This document shows positions 8,000 through 15,918 of a stretch of 42,089 nucleotides of DNA, piece by piece. Origin of the DNA: Bythopirellula sp. Lineage in GTDB: Bacteria > Planctomycetota > Planctomycetia > Pirellulales > Lacipirellulaceae. The position numbers and the translations under genes are program-made. Numbering within the stretch: the first letter of the stretch is position 1; every line of letters begins with the position of its first letter. The stretch spans positions 1 through 42,089 of the forward strand of contig JANQQA010000096.1 in assembly GCA_028285205.1 (NCBI GenBank). Direction: 5' to 3'. Under the pieces are notes generated by a model. That model searched no databases. It was given only the letters and a program-made list of their open reading frames with translations, and was not told the DNA's origin.

Positions 8000-8627
8000 A
8001 ACACAGAATCTAGTTGCTCCGTTTTGCACAACGTCGCAAGTAACGGCAGCAATAGATACTCGCTGGTTGCAGCCGACGCATACTGCAAAACATACGACTC
8101 CTTCACGTGCCAACAACTCGCTCCGCGTCGACTTCCGCGCCCGACGTGCCGCCCCCCAATCGCGGCTTCAACGGTTTGCCTCACCGAGCGCCTGCGAGTG
8201 TGCAGATTGAGCAAGTTGCCAGGCGAAAAACATGGCCATCCAGGGAAAATTATGCTCCGAATGCCGTATTCAGGTCGCATTGGCGAGGCAGCGGTCGCCC
8301 GGCCGAGCCTCGGGCGGCTTCCGGGGCGGGGAAATTCCAGAAAATTCACCGGGCGCTAGACACGGGGGTGGGGGGGCGATGTTAAGATGCGGAGCAAATT
8401 GAGCCTGGAACGATTCCAGGCTCAATTTGGGTCAACCCAAATGGGAAATCCCGGATTAACTGAGTTCTCATGGCTTTCCTTTGACGGACTTCAGACTTTC
8501 GTGGAGGCATTCAGCGAAGTTTTCTGCGGATTACATCTCAGGATGACTAGGCGACAGACATAGGGGGTCGCAAGAGAGGTACACTGAATACCTGGCTTGA
8601 CAGCAGTTTTATCCGAAGTAGGTCCAT
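8000..8627. other. Gene-free region with G-runs and overlapping hairpins
   Basis: No credible coding frame is seen in these 628 bases; frames here lack domains and usable start sites. It holds a guanine-rich tract at about 8361-8377 and a cascade of inverted repeats at 8395-8452, listed separately. It forms the upstream region of the DUF1559 gene at 8628. Confidence 0.6.
8395..8452. repeat. 16-bp perfect hairpin followed by overlapping short hairpins
   Basis: Bases 8395-8410 pair perfectly with 8414-8429 around a 3-base loop (CGA at 8411-8413). The 3' edge of this stem is reused by a second inverted repeat, TTTGGGT-CA-ACCCAAA (8426-8441), then CCCA-AA-TGGG (8437-8446) and GGGA-AA-TCCC (8443-8452). 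The overlaps make the pairings mutually exclusive, as in attenuators or DNA cruciform elements. There is no U-tract on either strand, so this is not an intrinsic terminator. Confidence 0.7.
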
Positions 8628-9581
8628 ATGGTGTCGAACACAAGGCGAGGCTTTACGCTTGTCGAACTGCTGGTGGTCATTGCCATCATCGGAGTTCTGG
8701 TAGCCCTGTTGTTACCGGCTGTGCAGACAGCCCGTGAAGCTGCCCGGCGGACGGAGTGCATCAGCAATCTCCGCCAGATCGGCCTAGCGATGCATAACTT
8801 CTATGCCGCTCAAGGCCACTTTCCCACAGGGCATTTCTGGCCGGAATCAAACCGTGCCGATGTCGATGGTGCTGAGGCTACCTGGATAACGTACCTGCTC
8901 GCCTACATGGAGGAGGGGTCGGTCGAACAGCAGATCAATTGGGAACTCAGCTTTGGTCATGCGTTGCACGACCGAAATGTGGCCCCGATCAAACAGTCTT
9001 TGAGTTCCTTTTTGTGTCCCTCAGGTCCGACAGGAACGCCCTGGTTCGACGCCTACGCGCGTGGGAGCTATGTTGCCAACAATGGGTTTGGTCCGATGAG
9101 AGACAGTACATTGGCGAACGTGCCAGTCCGAAGGCCGATACCTGGAGGTGGCGCCGTTTCCACTTCCGCGGCAGGTGTGTTCTTCTTGAATAGCATGCTG
9201 CGTACGGCTAGCATTCTCGACGGAACGTCAAAAACCGCATTTGTTTCCGAAGTACGAGTTGTGGAAGGAAATGACTTTCGCGGTGTGTTTCATTATCCGG
9301 AAGGTCCACTCTACCATCACAACTATACTCCCAATAGTTTGATTCCGGACAACATCCGCAAGAGCATGTGCGTCGATGTGCCGGAAGCTCCATGCATTGG
9401 CACGTTCAATAGTTGGAATCCTCGCCGACTCACCATGACCGCCCGGAGTTATCACCCTGGGGGCATCAACTTGCTAATGGGCGACAGCAGTGCAAGTTTT
9501 GTCGATGACTCGATCGATTTGAGCATCTGGCAGGCACTTGCCACACCAGAGCAAATTGAAGGCGAAAGAGCGATCGATTGA
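8628..9581 (+). CDS. DUF1559 domain protein
   Basis: This encodes 317 residues, near the usual length of the family. Residues 6-37 give the prepilin-like leader [20 protein letters not shown] continuing to LLPAVQTAREAARR. The family core follows with the conserved CISNLRQIGLAMHNFY segment and SILDGTSKTAFVSEV. The C-terminal signature reads H-PGGINLLMG-DS, an H-X9-D motif in which the usual glycine is serine. Function is unsettled. The gene pairs with the small lipoprotein-like gene at 9606, 24 bases downstream, the same gene order as at 15919-17456, suggesting an operon. The leader contains the unusual hairpin cascade at 8395-8452. Confidence 0.95.
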   Translation: MVSNTRRGFTLVELLVVIAIIGVLVALLLPAVQTAREAARRTECISNLRQIGLAMHNFYAAQGHFPTGHFWPESNRADVDGAEATWITYLLAYMEEGSVEQQINWELSFGHALHDRNVAPIKQSLSSFLCPSGPTGTPWFDAYARGSYVANNGFGPMRDSTLANVPVRRPIPGGGAVSTSAAGVFFLNSMLRTASILDGTSKTAFVSEVRVVEGNDFRGVFHYPEGPLYHHNYTPNSLIPDNIRKSMCVDVPEAPCIGTFNSWNPRRLTMTARSYHPGGINLLMGDSSASFVDDSIDLSIWQALATPEQIEGERAID

Positions 9582-9605
9582 CTTTGGTTCACATTCCGCA
9601 ACCCG

Positions 9606-10052
9606 GTGATCCCACTGAATTCTCCTCCACCACTTTACCGAGCTAATGCGCTGTGGATCGTCTGGCTGACGGTCTGGTGCGGCTGTAGCGATCACGGCCT
9701 GGTCGACGTCCAAGGGAAGATAACGTTGGATGATCAACCGTTGCCGGGTGGCGTGATTGTTTTTGAGCCGATTGATGGCAACGGTGTGACGGCCGGGGGA
9801 GAAGTTCGGGGCGGACGATACGCACTTGCTGACGAGTCAGCAGTCCCCCCGGGCGAAAAACGTGTACGCATTACTGGCGTGTTTAAGACTGGGCGTCAAA
9901 TCGAAGTTGGGCCACCTGCGCCCCCAGGTACGATGACCGATGAGGTAGAGCAGATCGACATTCCCGCAATCTACAACCAGAGCTCCACCCTTCGGGTAAA
10001 AGTGGTCGCAGGAGAAGTAAATCAACACGATTTTGATCTCCGTTCTCAGTGA
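9606..10052 (+). CDS. Small lipoprotein with carboxypeptidase-regulatory-like fold
   Basis: This encodes 148 residues from a GTG at 9606, 24 bases after the DUF1559 stop. A hydrophobic segment ALWIVWLTVWCGC ends in cysteines that can serve as a lipobox. The rest matches the beta-sandwich (transthyretin-like or carboxypeptidase regulatory-like) proteins that commonly follow DUF1559 genes: VDVQGKITLDDQPLPGGVIV, then F-EPIDGNG, GGRYALADESAVPPGEKRVR, and a C-terminal strand with VVAGEVNQHDFDL. Such proteins probably sit on the outside of a membrane; partner and function are unknown. The ATG at 9645 is out of frame, so GTG is the best available start. Confidence 0.8.
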   Translation: MIPLNSPPPLYRANALWIVWLTVWCGCSDHGLVDVQGKITLDDQPLPGGVIVFEPIDGNGVTAGGEVRGGRYALADESAVPPGEKRVRITGVFKTGRQIEVGPPAPPGTMTDEVEQIDIPAIYNQSSTLRVKVVAGEVNQHDFDLRSQ

Positions 10053-10558
10053 TGGCAATCAAGAAGCAGCGTGCCGAATCCTTGTGGCCATGCGCATCAA
10101 TGGACTGTTGCCATCGGGGAACGGGCCTACAACACGCACTCTCTGTCGAGTTGACGCATGATCCGCCCCAAGCGGGTAGCACTGGTTGGCGCATGCCTAC
10201 CAGTTTGACGGAGTCACCAGAGGCTTTGCGAACGAGGCATGAGTCCCAAGGGGACCCTCCTGCGACTGCGCCGTCCTGGTAGGCGTACCCGCCAACCTGG
10301 GCTACCCACTTTCTCGCAAATGCGCGAAGGCGCAAAGTATCGTCCGCCAAATCCATTCGCGCCTTAGCGCCTTCGCGAGAGCTCATTCGAAGCACAACTT
10401 TTTCGTTGAAATTGGGCCAGCGAATCGGCTACGGTGAGTGATCGGACGCGTAGCATGGGCAGCGCGCAACTGACCGTGGCTAATGCCAGTCGGCTGATGC
10501 GTTCTGTTTCGCTACGACGCATCAACCATTCTTTGACCGATTCGGGAGAACACACCAC
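10053..10558. other. Gene-free region with a repeat element
   Basis: No credible gene is seen in these 506 bases. Minus-strand open frames cross it but have no domain or start signal. The only clear structure is the GCGCCTTAGCGCCTTCGCGA-type inverted repeat at 10312-10380. Confidence 0.5.
10312..10380. repeat. Intergenic inverted repeat of the GCGAAGGCGC type
   Basis: TCTCGC (10312-10317) and GCGCGAAGGCGC (from 10322) are mirrored by GCGCCTTCGC and GCGAGA ending at 10380, separated by about 30 bases. Similar sequences built on 'gcgaaggcgcaaag' occur between genes in many bacterial genomes as REP-like repeats; this is a recollection, not a search. Confidence 0.5.
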
Positions 10559-11026
10559 ATGAATAGCGAGGGACGGCCACGCTTGTTGGCCGATGAGGAG
10601 AAGCGACGGACGTTGTTGGCGATGATCTCGGTTGGCGCGGGACGCGAGGCGGCGGCGCGTCACGTAGGGTGTTCGGTGTGGACGGTCGCTCGTGAGGCGG
10701 TGCGCGATCCGGAGTTTGATCGGCGGCTGCGCGACGCGGAGACGTCGGCCGCTCTGCTGCCGCTGCGGAGACTGCGCGAAGCGTCGGGCACTCACTGGCG
10801 AGCCGCGGCGTGGCTGCTGGAACGGCTCAACCCCGAGCAGTTCATCCGCCGCCGGCCCGACACCCTGACTCCCACCGAGTTGAACGCGATGTTGGAACAA
10901 GTGGTGGGCATCCTGGCCGAAGAGTTCGGCGATAAGGACCAACAGCAGCGGATCCTGCGGCGCCTGGAGGAAGTGCAGGAGGCCTTCTGCGGATCGCGGT
11001 CATCCGAGGATCAGGAGGCGGCTTGA
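10559..11026 (+). CDS. Helix-turn-helix protein, possibly terminase-small-subunit-like
   Basis: This encodes 155 residues. Residues about 10-50 contain REAAARHVGCSVWTVAREAV followed by RDPEFDRRLRDAE, a helix-turn-helix layout seen in phage terminase small subunits and transposase-like DNA-binding domains. The remainder is helical and charged (THWRAAAWLLERLNPEQF, then LNAMLEQVVGILAEEF). Third codon positions are richer in G and C than in the flanking genes, which may indicate transfer. No large terminase or transposase follows; only a short coding-like fragment at 11102-11266 does. Function is unknown, and DNA binding is the only supported suggestion. Frame and codon use make it a confident gene. 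Confidence 0.7.
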   Translation: MNSEGRPRLLADEEKRRTLLAMISVGAGREAAARHVGCSVWTVAREAVRDPEFDRRLRDAETSAALLPLRRLREASGTHWRAAAWLLERLNPEQFIRRRPDTLTPTELNAMLEQVVGILAEEFGDKDQQQRILRRLEEVQEAFCGSRSSEDQEAA

Positions 11027-11101
11027 TCGCGCGCGCGGCCGGAGTTTGCTTGCGCTAACTCACCGAGTGCGGCGGATGCGAAGCTCGAAATGTGCTAAAA
11101 A

Positions 11102-11266
11102 ATGAGGGATTTACCAGCCTCCGCGGCGACTCGCTGGGCGGAGTTTTGCTCGGCGGATTTCGTTCGGGAGCAGTTGGACGAACTCCATGGCTGCCAGGGC
11201 AGGGGGCTGGCCCGCTGGGTGAACGAGGAGTTTTTCCTGCGAATTTCCCCCCTTCGCTTTGCATAA
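11102..11266 (+). pseudogene. Short coding-like frame, possibly a truncated partner of the HTH gene
   Basis: A 54-codon frame begins ATG at 11102 and reads MRDLPASAATRWAEFCSADF, then VREQLDELHG and ARWVNEEFFLRISPLRFA before TAA. Codon use is strongly GC-biased like the HTH gene 76 bases upstream and unlike random sequence, so it was probably coding. It is too short for a known domain and has no clear ribosome binding site. It could be a small intact gene or the leftover 5' end of a longer gene lost by deletion. Confidence 0.4.
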
Positions 11267-11363
11267 CCTGTGAAGACCACCGCCTAGTCAGGGAAAGCCG
11301 GCTATGCTACAAATTGCAGCTTGTAGATGACTCTCAAACCACAGCAGTAGCAGTAGAAAATCC

Positions 11364-11891
11364 ATGGCCCAAGCCATTGCCGGGGTGGTCCCCGATACCG
11401 AGAAAGAAGTGACCGTCATGACCGTCTGGCCCTCGCTGGGGGCCACAGGCTATGGCTGTTGGTGGGGACGTCGGTTCGCTAGCGGGCCACGTCTGTTTGG
11501 CGTGCCGGTGATGGCGCTGCTCGCGATTCCCGCGATTCTGCCCGTCTATTTTCACATGCTGGTGCCGAAGCTGCCGTTTGTGGTCTTCGGGTGGCCGAAC
11601 CCGAGCTGCCGCCGGTATCGGCTGACGAACCGGCGCGTGATCGTCGAGCAGGCGTTCGGCGGAGGCGAACAGCAAAGCGTCTCGCTCGATCGGTTTGACA
11701 AGATTGACATCGAAGTCGAGCCAGGCCAGGAATGGTATCCAGCCGGTAACCTGGTCTTCAAGCTGGGCGATGTCGAGACGTTCCGACTCGCCGGCGTGCC
11801 GCATCCGCAAGCGTTTCGCGAGACCTGCCTGAAGGCGGGCCAAGGCTTCGTCGGCGTAAAGCAAGCCCGCGAAGACGGCGCGGCCGTCTAG
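11364..11891 (+). CDS. PH-domain-like (DUF304-type) membrane protein
   Basis: This encodes 175 residues. A hydrophobic segment at about residues 45-75 (GVPVMALLAIPAILPVYFHM) is followed by a soluble part with the bacterial PH / YdbS-like pattern: RRYRLTNRRVIVEQAFGGGE, then QSVSLDRFDKIDIEVEPG, GNLVFK and ETFRLAGVPHPQAFRETCL. In this family the sequence 'Y-x-LTNRRV' and a later arginine- and glycine-containing strand are typical. The product is probably anchored in the membrane with the PH fold facing the cytoplasm. The exact function is unknown. An alternative start is the ATG at 11418. No ribosome binding site is strong at either position. Confidence 0.7.
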   Translation: MAQAIAGVVPDTEKEVTVMTVWPSLGATGYGCWWGRRFASGPRLFGVPVMALLAIPAILPVYFHMLVPKLPFVVFGWPNPSCRRYRLTNRRVIVEQAFGGGEQQSVSLDRFDKIDIEVEPGQEWYPAGNLVFKLGDVETFRLAGVPHPQAFRETCLKAGQGFVGVKQAREDGAAV

Positions 11892-11927
11892 ATTCAGTCG
11901 GCACCAGATTCTAATCAGCGACCCCTG

Positions 11928-11961
11928 AAGCCGCCGGGCAGCGGACTTTAGCCTGCGGCTT
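11928..11961. repeat. Short hairpin downstream of the PH-domain gene
   Basis: AAGCCGC (11928-11934) pairs with GCGGCTT (11955-11961). It lies 37 bases after the stop and has no clean U-tract, so it could be a weak terminator or a REP-type repeat. The remaining bases up to 12137 show nothing further. Confidence 0.3.
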
Positions 11962-12137
11962 ACTGTTAACGGTTGTAACGACAGCGTTCTGGCTTCGGGT
12001 CGGCAGGACCCAGGACATCGTGCGGGTTCTCCCTGCGCACGAGATTCTCGCTCCCGTGCCGACGTGCTAGCGCCGATATCCTCTGAAGGCGCAAATCGGA
12101 GTGGAAGTTCGCATTTCAGGCGACGGGAGAACGGAAT

Positions 12138-12719
12138 ATGGATCGGTTCATCGCAAGGCTGCTCTTCGCAGGCACGACAATCGCGGGGCTCACCCAAGCG
12201 GCTGCGTATGGGGAAGACTCGGTGAAGTCGGCTCCTGAGAAATGTGCCACGGCTGATGAGCCAAAGACATCGGTCGACAAGGAAGCCGCAGTTGAGAAAA
12301 AAACTGCCGAGCCCGACGAAGTCGTGGTCGTCACCAAACCGCGCCGCCTGTTTCAGCACGCGACCTATCCTGCCGCTTGGAAGGCAGCTCAACAGAGTAA
12401 TCGGCCGATCTTGGTCTTCGTTTCGATGCCCAACTGCCACTACTGCGTGAAAATGAAGGAGCAGGTGTACTGCCTTCCCCGCGTGAAAGACTTGGTTGCC
12501 AACTCGTTTGAAACTCTCAAAGCGGATCGCTTCGCACATCCGAAGCTCATTTCCAGCTTAAAGATCCGGCTGTATCCCACGACGGTGTTGGTGAGTCCGA
12601 ATAACAAGATTGTCGACGTGATCGAAGGCTACTCCGACCCTGCGAAGTTCCAACAGCGCCTGCAGACCGGCTTGGCATCGCTAGACCCACCGTCGATCAA
12701 GAAAGTCGCCTCTCGTTGA
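12138..12719 (+). CDS. Exported thioredoxin-fold protein (CHYC)
   Basis: This encodes 193 residues with GGGAGAACGG ahead of the ATG. A signal peptide covers about residues 1-25, followed by a low-complexity acidic/lysine linker to about residue 65. The thioredoxin-like domain has the redox motif C100-H-Y-C103 in ILVFVSMPNCHYCVKM, and a YPTTVL segment that supplies the cis-proline region. It probably acts on disulfides in the periplasm or planctomycete paryphoplasm. A second thioredoxin-fold gene follows 184 bases downstream with the same layout, suggesting duplication. The partner reductase is not in the window. The sequence GYSDPAKFQQRL near the end matches the usual C-terminal helix of such proteins. 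Confidence 0.85.
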   Translation: MDRFIARLLFAGTTIAGLTQAAAYGEDSVKSAPEKCATADEPKTSVDKEAAVEKKTAEPDEVVVVTKPRRLFQHATYPAAWKAAQQSNRPILVFVSMPNCHYCVKMKEQVYCLPRVKDLVANSFETLKADRFAHPKLISSLKIRLYPTTVLVSPNNKIVDVIEGYSDPAKFQQRLQTGLASLDPPSIKKVASR

Positions 12720-12903
12720 GACTCTGAATCAACAGGTGTGTGGTTGCTAGCTTGAATTGAAGGTTTCTTGGCGGGTCACAGGCTTTGTGGCCATTTTGAA
12801 CGATTCTGTGACCTTGTTCACAAATGAATTCCGTCCAGACGGCCGATGTAGGTGTTGTTAGGCGCCTTCCCCGTCCACCAAGTTCTAAAGCTCTGAAGTT
12901 CCC

Positions 12904-13395
12904 ATGCAGAAACTATCGCCAGCGATCGCATTACTTGCTGCACTCGTTTGTCACGCCAGTACGGCGGTGCCAATGTACGCTCAAGCCACGCGTGCAGCCC
13001 AGGTGCCACAGCCCCGGGTGTTCACTGAAACCAGCATCGAGAAAGCATGGAGTCGGTCGAAGCAACAGCAGCAGCCACTGTTGGTAATGTTCACTTCAGA
13101 TAACTGCAAGTTCTGCAAAAAGATGCTAGCTGAGACTTTCGGCCACCCGGCCATTGAACAGATGCTCGCCTCGAACACGCAAACTGTGCTCGCCCACAAG
13201 AACGACTACGAGGCGCTGGTCAAGAAACTCGGCGTTCGCGGTTATCCGTCCAGCGTCTTGATCTCGCCGAAGGGGGACGTGCTCGAATTCGTCGAAGGCT
13301 TCCTACCTCCTAAGGAATTCGCCGCTCGTGTTGTGCCCGTGCTGCAGAAGCAAGCCCGTAGCAATCAGGTCGCCCAGCAAGCGACTGTGCGCTAG
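12904..13395 (+). CDS. Exported thioredoxin-fold protein (CKFC)
   Basis: This encodes 163 residues. A signal peptide (PAIALLAALVCHAST) ends near residue 26. The fold shows C68-K-F-C71 in LLVMFTSDNCKFCKKML, then RGYPSSVLISPKGDVLEFVE with the cis-proline, and a terminal helix FLPPKEFAARVVPVL. It is a paralogue of the CHYC protein upstream: same strand, same architecture and similar endings, but a different active-site dipeptide and no acidic linker. A thiol oxidoreductase role outside the cytoplasm is inferred from the fold. The stop faces the stop of the JmjC-like gene, with only 23 bases between them. Confidence 0.85.
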   Translation: MQKLSPAIALLAALVCHASTAVPMYAQATRAAQVPQPRVFTETSIEKAWSRSKQQQQPLLVMFTSDNCKFCKKMLAETFGHPAIEQMLASNTQTVLAHKNDYEALVKKLGVRGYPSSVLISPKGDVLEFVEGFLPPKEFAARVVPVLQKQARSNQVAQQATVR

Positions 13396-13418
13396 GTTTC
13401 TTCAAGCGCAGGCCATAG

Positions 13419-14387
13419 TTACACGCAGACCGGTTGTCGCTCTTCGGTCTCGGTCAGCGACCGCACGCAATCTGGGGCGTCGAGATCGACCTCAAACGTG
13501 ATCGGGTACTCATAGCCTTGCGGCGCCGCTGGGGCGATGGCAGGAATGCGTCGCGCGGCACGTAGTGCCAACTCCTTGAGTCCCGCACGCCAACCGGTAA
13601 GTTCTGTGGAACTGAACTCACCACCGAGCAGCTGTCGGAAGTGACGATTAGCCAGGAACACGTTGTTCCGACGTGCTCCCCGTTTGGTCATGTGCTCCGT
13701 CGAGAGCGAAACATTCACGTCGCCCGTATTCACCACGCGATGCGGTGTGTGTTGCGGCCAGGTGACCATTTCACCCGGTTGCAAGTCGTAGACGGTCGCT
13801 AACTCATCCCACTCTGGGCGAAAATCCAACTCTTCCGATTTCTCGCCGCATAGCACGCCTTCAATCGTCTCGTCCGAGACGATGCCCGACTCCAGCGGAT
13901 AGGCCCACACTCGCTTGGTGCCTCGCAAGTGCCAGAGCATGTTGATTGGACAGTCGACGTGGTAGTACACGATCGCGTCAGGCGACGAGATCAGCAGATT
14001 CGCCGAACGATTGTACGTGTGTAGCCCGGGGCAAACGCTTTCCATCTCCTCGTACAACGTGTTGACGAGTTTGGCGTACTCGGCGTGATGATCCATCACC
14101 CGGCGCAGATTTAGCCACACACGACCTCGACGGCACGCCAGGTACAACTCCTCGGCGTTTAGATTACCAGCGCGGCCTTCCTGCCAGTCCTCACGACAGA
14201 CCGGATCGGTGCCCATCGTGTTGATGCCTAAATCGTGCCGGGGATGGCGGTCGAGCAACTCGATCAGCAACTCATCACTGAACAACTCCAACTCGTGCAG
14301 CCGATGTTGAGCGACGAAGATCGCGTTCTCCATGCGGGCGGATTGCTCGGGTGTCCAGTTTTCCAGCAAGGGGTGATCGAAGGGCAT
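13419..14387 (-). CDS. JmjC / cupin-like dioxygenase family protein
   Basis: This encodes 322 residues from the ATG at 14387, preceded by AGGGAG; the frame is open further upstream but that part lacks domain character. The metal site is readable: H143-x-D145 in YYHVDCPINMLWHL and a distal histidine in TWPQHTPHRVVN (H216, or H213), giving the HxD...H facial triad of iron/2-oxoglutarate enzymes. K159 in RGTKRVWAYP is a candidate 2-oxoglutarate anchor. The N-terminal third (ENWTPEQSARMENAIFVAQH) is helical. Relatives are often called transcription-factor-jumonji or cupin-8 proteins and hydroxylate proteins or small molecules; the substrate here is unknown. No partner gene is evident. Confidence 0.75.
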   Translation of the reverse strand: MPFDHPLLENWTPEQSARMENAIFVAQHRLHELELFSDELLIELLDRHPRHDLGINTMGTDPVCREDWQEGRAGNLNAEELYLACRRGRVWLNLRRVMDHHAEYAKLVNTLYEEMESVCPGLHTYNRSANLLISSPDAIVYYHVDCPINMLWHLRGTKRVWAYPLESGIVSDETIEGVLCGEKSEELDFRPEWDELATVYDLQPGEMVTWPQHTPHRVVNTGDVNVSLSTEHMTKRGARRNNVFLANRHFRQLLGGEFSSTELTGWRAGLKELALRAARRIPAIAPAAPQGYEYPITFEVDLDAPDCVRSLTETEERQPVCV

Positions 14388-14604
14388 CGTGGTGTCTCCC
14401 TGAAAGGCGCGGGGCGGATCGCCGCGAACCGATTGCAAGTCGAGTGCCAAGCGGCATTCCACAAGTCTAGGTCGCGATTCCACCGCGCAGGGGAGATCGG
14501 TTTTGACGCGTTTTTTCACCTCGGCTTCAAAAGTGTTGTGTTTTGGAAACGTGCGCAATGGCCAAATCGCGAAGCCCAGCCATGACGGAGTGGAACAATC
14601 ATTC

Positions 14605-15573
14605 TCAAGTAAACAACCGCTTCGCTGCCGCCTTGCCTCTCGCTTTGATTGCCGCTTCGATCCGTCCGTGCTGCGCTTCGCTCAACTGGAAATTCATCGC
14701 CGCGGCCGATTCTTCCAATTGCCAAGGGCGTTTGGCTCCGCACAACGCCGCCGTGATGCCTGGCTGGCTAATCGTCCAGTTGATCACCAACGACGGTACC
14801 GATTGGTCGCACTCGCTCGCCAGGTCGCGCAGGCTGTCGACGAACGTTTGATTCTGTTCCCATTCCTGGCCTTGATACATCGGATAACCACGTCGGTTAT
14901 CATTCGCGTCGAGATCACTTTGTGTTCGTAGCTTGCCAGCCAGCAACCCTTTCATCAGGGCCCAGTAGACAATCACCGCGACGTTGTTTTCGCGGCACCA
15001 GGGGATGGTTCGTTGCTCAATGTCGCGTTGCAGCATGTTGTACGGCAACTGCACAGCCACGACAGGACACACAGTGTGGAACTCATGTATCTGCTCCAAC
15101 GGATGATTCGAGATCCCCGCGTAACGCACTTTGCCGGCGGTGACTAACTCGCGAATCGCACCGGCCGACTCCGCGACACGTACGTTCGGGTCAGGTGAGT
15201 GCAGGTAGTAGAGTTCGACGCGATCGGTGCCCAAACGGCGGAGGCTTTCGTCGCACTCGCGAAGGATCTGCTCCGGGCGAGCGTCGTTGGTCTGTTTGCC
15301 CTCCTCGTTGTAATGAACACCACACTTTGTGGCGATCACAAACTCGTCGCGGCTCTCCGACAGCGCCTGGCGGACGAGGTTTTCACTCTCGCCATTGGGT
15401 CCATAGCAGTAGGCCGTGTCGATGAAGTTGATCCCTAGTTCCGCGCACGCGCGCAGCGTTGCCAAGCTATCCCCGTCGTTCACTCCCAGCGATGTTACGC
15501 CTGCGATGGGCCATGTGCCGAACGAAACGGGCGAAACCTGTAAGTCGCTGCTACCAATTTGTCGTCTCTGCAT
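14605..15573 (-). CDS. Aldo/keto reductase
   Basis: This encodes 322 residues, the normal family length. The catalytic tetrad is present: D52 and Y57 in FIDTAYCYGPNGES, K83 in VIATKCG, and H125 in LYYLHSPDP. The start MQRRQIGSSDLQVSPVSFGT is the typical N-terminal strand. The later GKVRYAGISNHPLEQI, YNMLQRDIEQ and YWALMKGLLAGKL segments fit NAD(P)H-dependent reductases of the AKR superfamily. The substrate cannot be read from the sequence. It lies upstream of the JmjC-like gene on the same strand, separated by 217 bases, so co-transcription is possible but not shown. The first codon is ATG with only a weak upstream purine stretch. Confidence 0.93.
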   Translation of the reverse strand: MQRRQIGSSDLQVSPVSFGTWPIAGVTSLGVNDGDSLATLRACAELGINFIDTAYCYGPNGESENLVRQALSESRDEFVIATKCGVHYNEEGKQTNDARPEQILRECDESLRRLGTDRVELYYLHSPDPNVRVAESAGAIRELVTAGKVRYAGISNHPLEQIHEFHTVCPVVAVQLPYNMLQRDIEQRTIPWCRENNVAVIVYWALMKGLLAGKLRTQSDLDANDNRRGYPMYQGQEWEQNQTFVDSLRDLASECDQSVPSLVINWTISQPGITAALCGAKRPWQLEESAAAMNFQLSEAQHGRIEAAIKARGKAAAKRLFT

Positions 15574-15918
15574 AATTTGTTCTCGAATCTCTGCTCCCCA
15601 TCAATTGTTCGGACTGCCAACACGATCATGTCAGCGCCTCAGCTTCTTGAGCTCCCGCGATGACCTCCATGATTCCCATGTGCAGCCACTATTGTGCAGA
15701 TTGCGCGTATGGATGCGAGCACCAATCTCGGCCGAGTCTGTTTTGACCGGTGGCGCGTCTGGCGACGATTCGATCGGCTGTCATCTGCGCTCGAGTCAGC
15801 GGCTGTTGACGTTACGGAAATGGTCAGACGGTGATGCATCCGGTGCTCCTAAGTGTTACACTAGTGCAAGTGCATTTATTGCGCTTAGACGTCCTCTTCT
15901 CTCTTCGCGAGTTGCCCA
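15574..15918. other. Divergent intergenic region
   Basis: These 345 bases separate the minus-strand aldo/keto reductase start from the plus-strand DUF1559 start and should hold both promoters. I see no convincing -35/-10 pair, repeat or small gene. Confidence 0.4.

Noticed and set aside
8597..8602. TTGACA resembling a -35 box before the DUF1559 gene
   Set aside because: No -10 element lies at a suitable distance, and the start codon is only 26 bases away.
11334..12539. A 401-codon minus-strand open frame
   Set aside because: It runs antisense to the PH-domain and thioredoxin-fold genes, has no domain or ribosome binding site, and is explained by the GC-rich codon use of the opposite strand.
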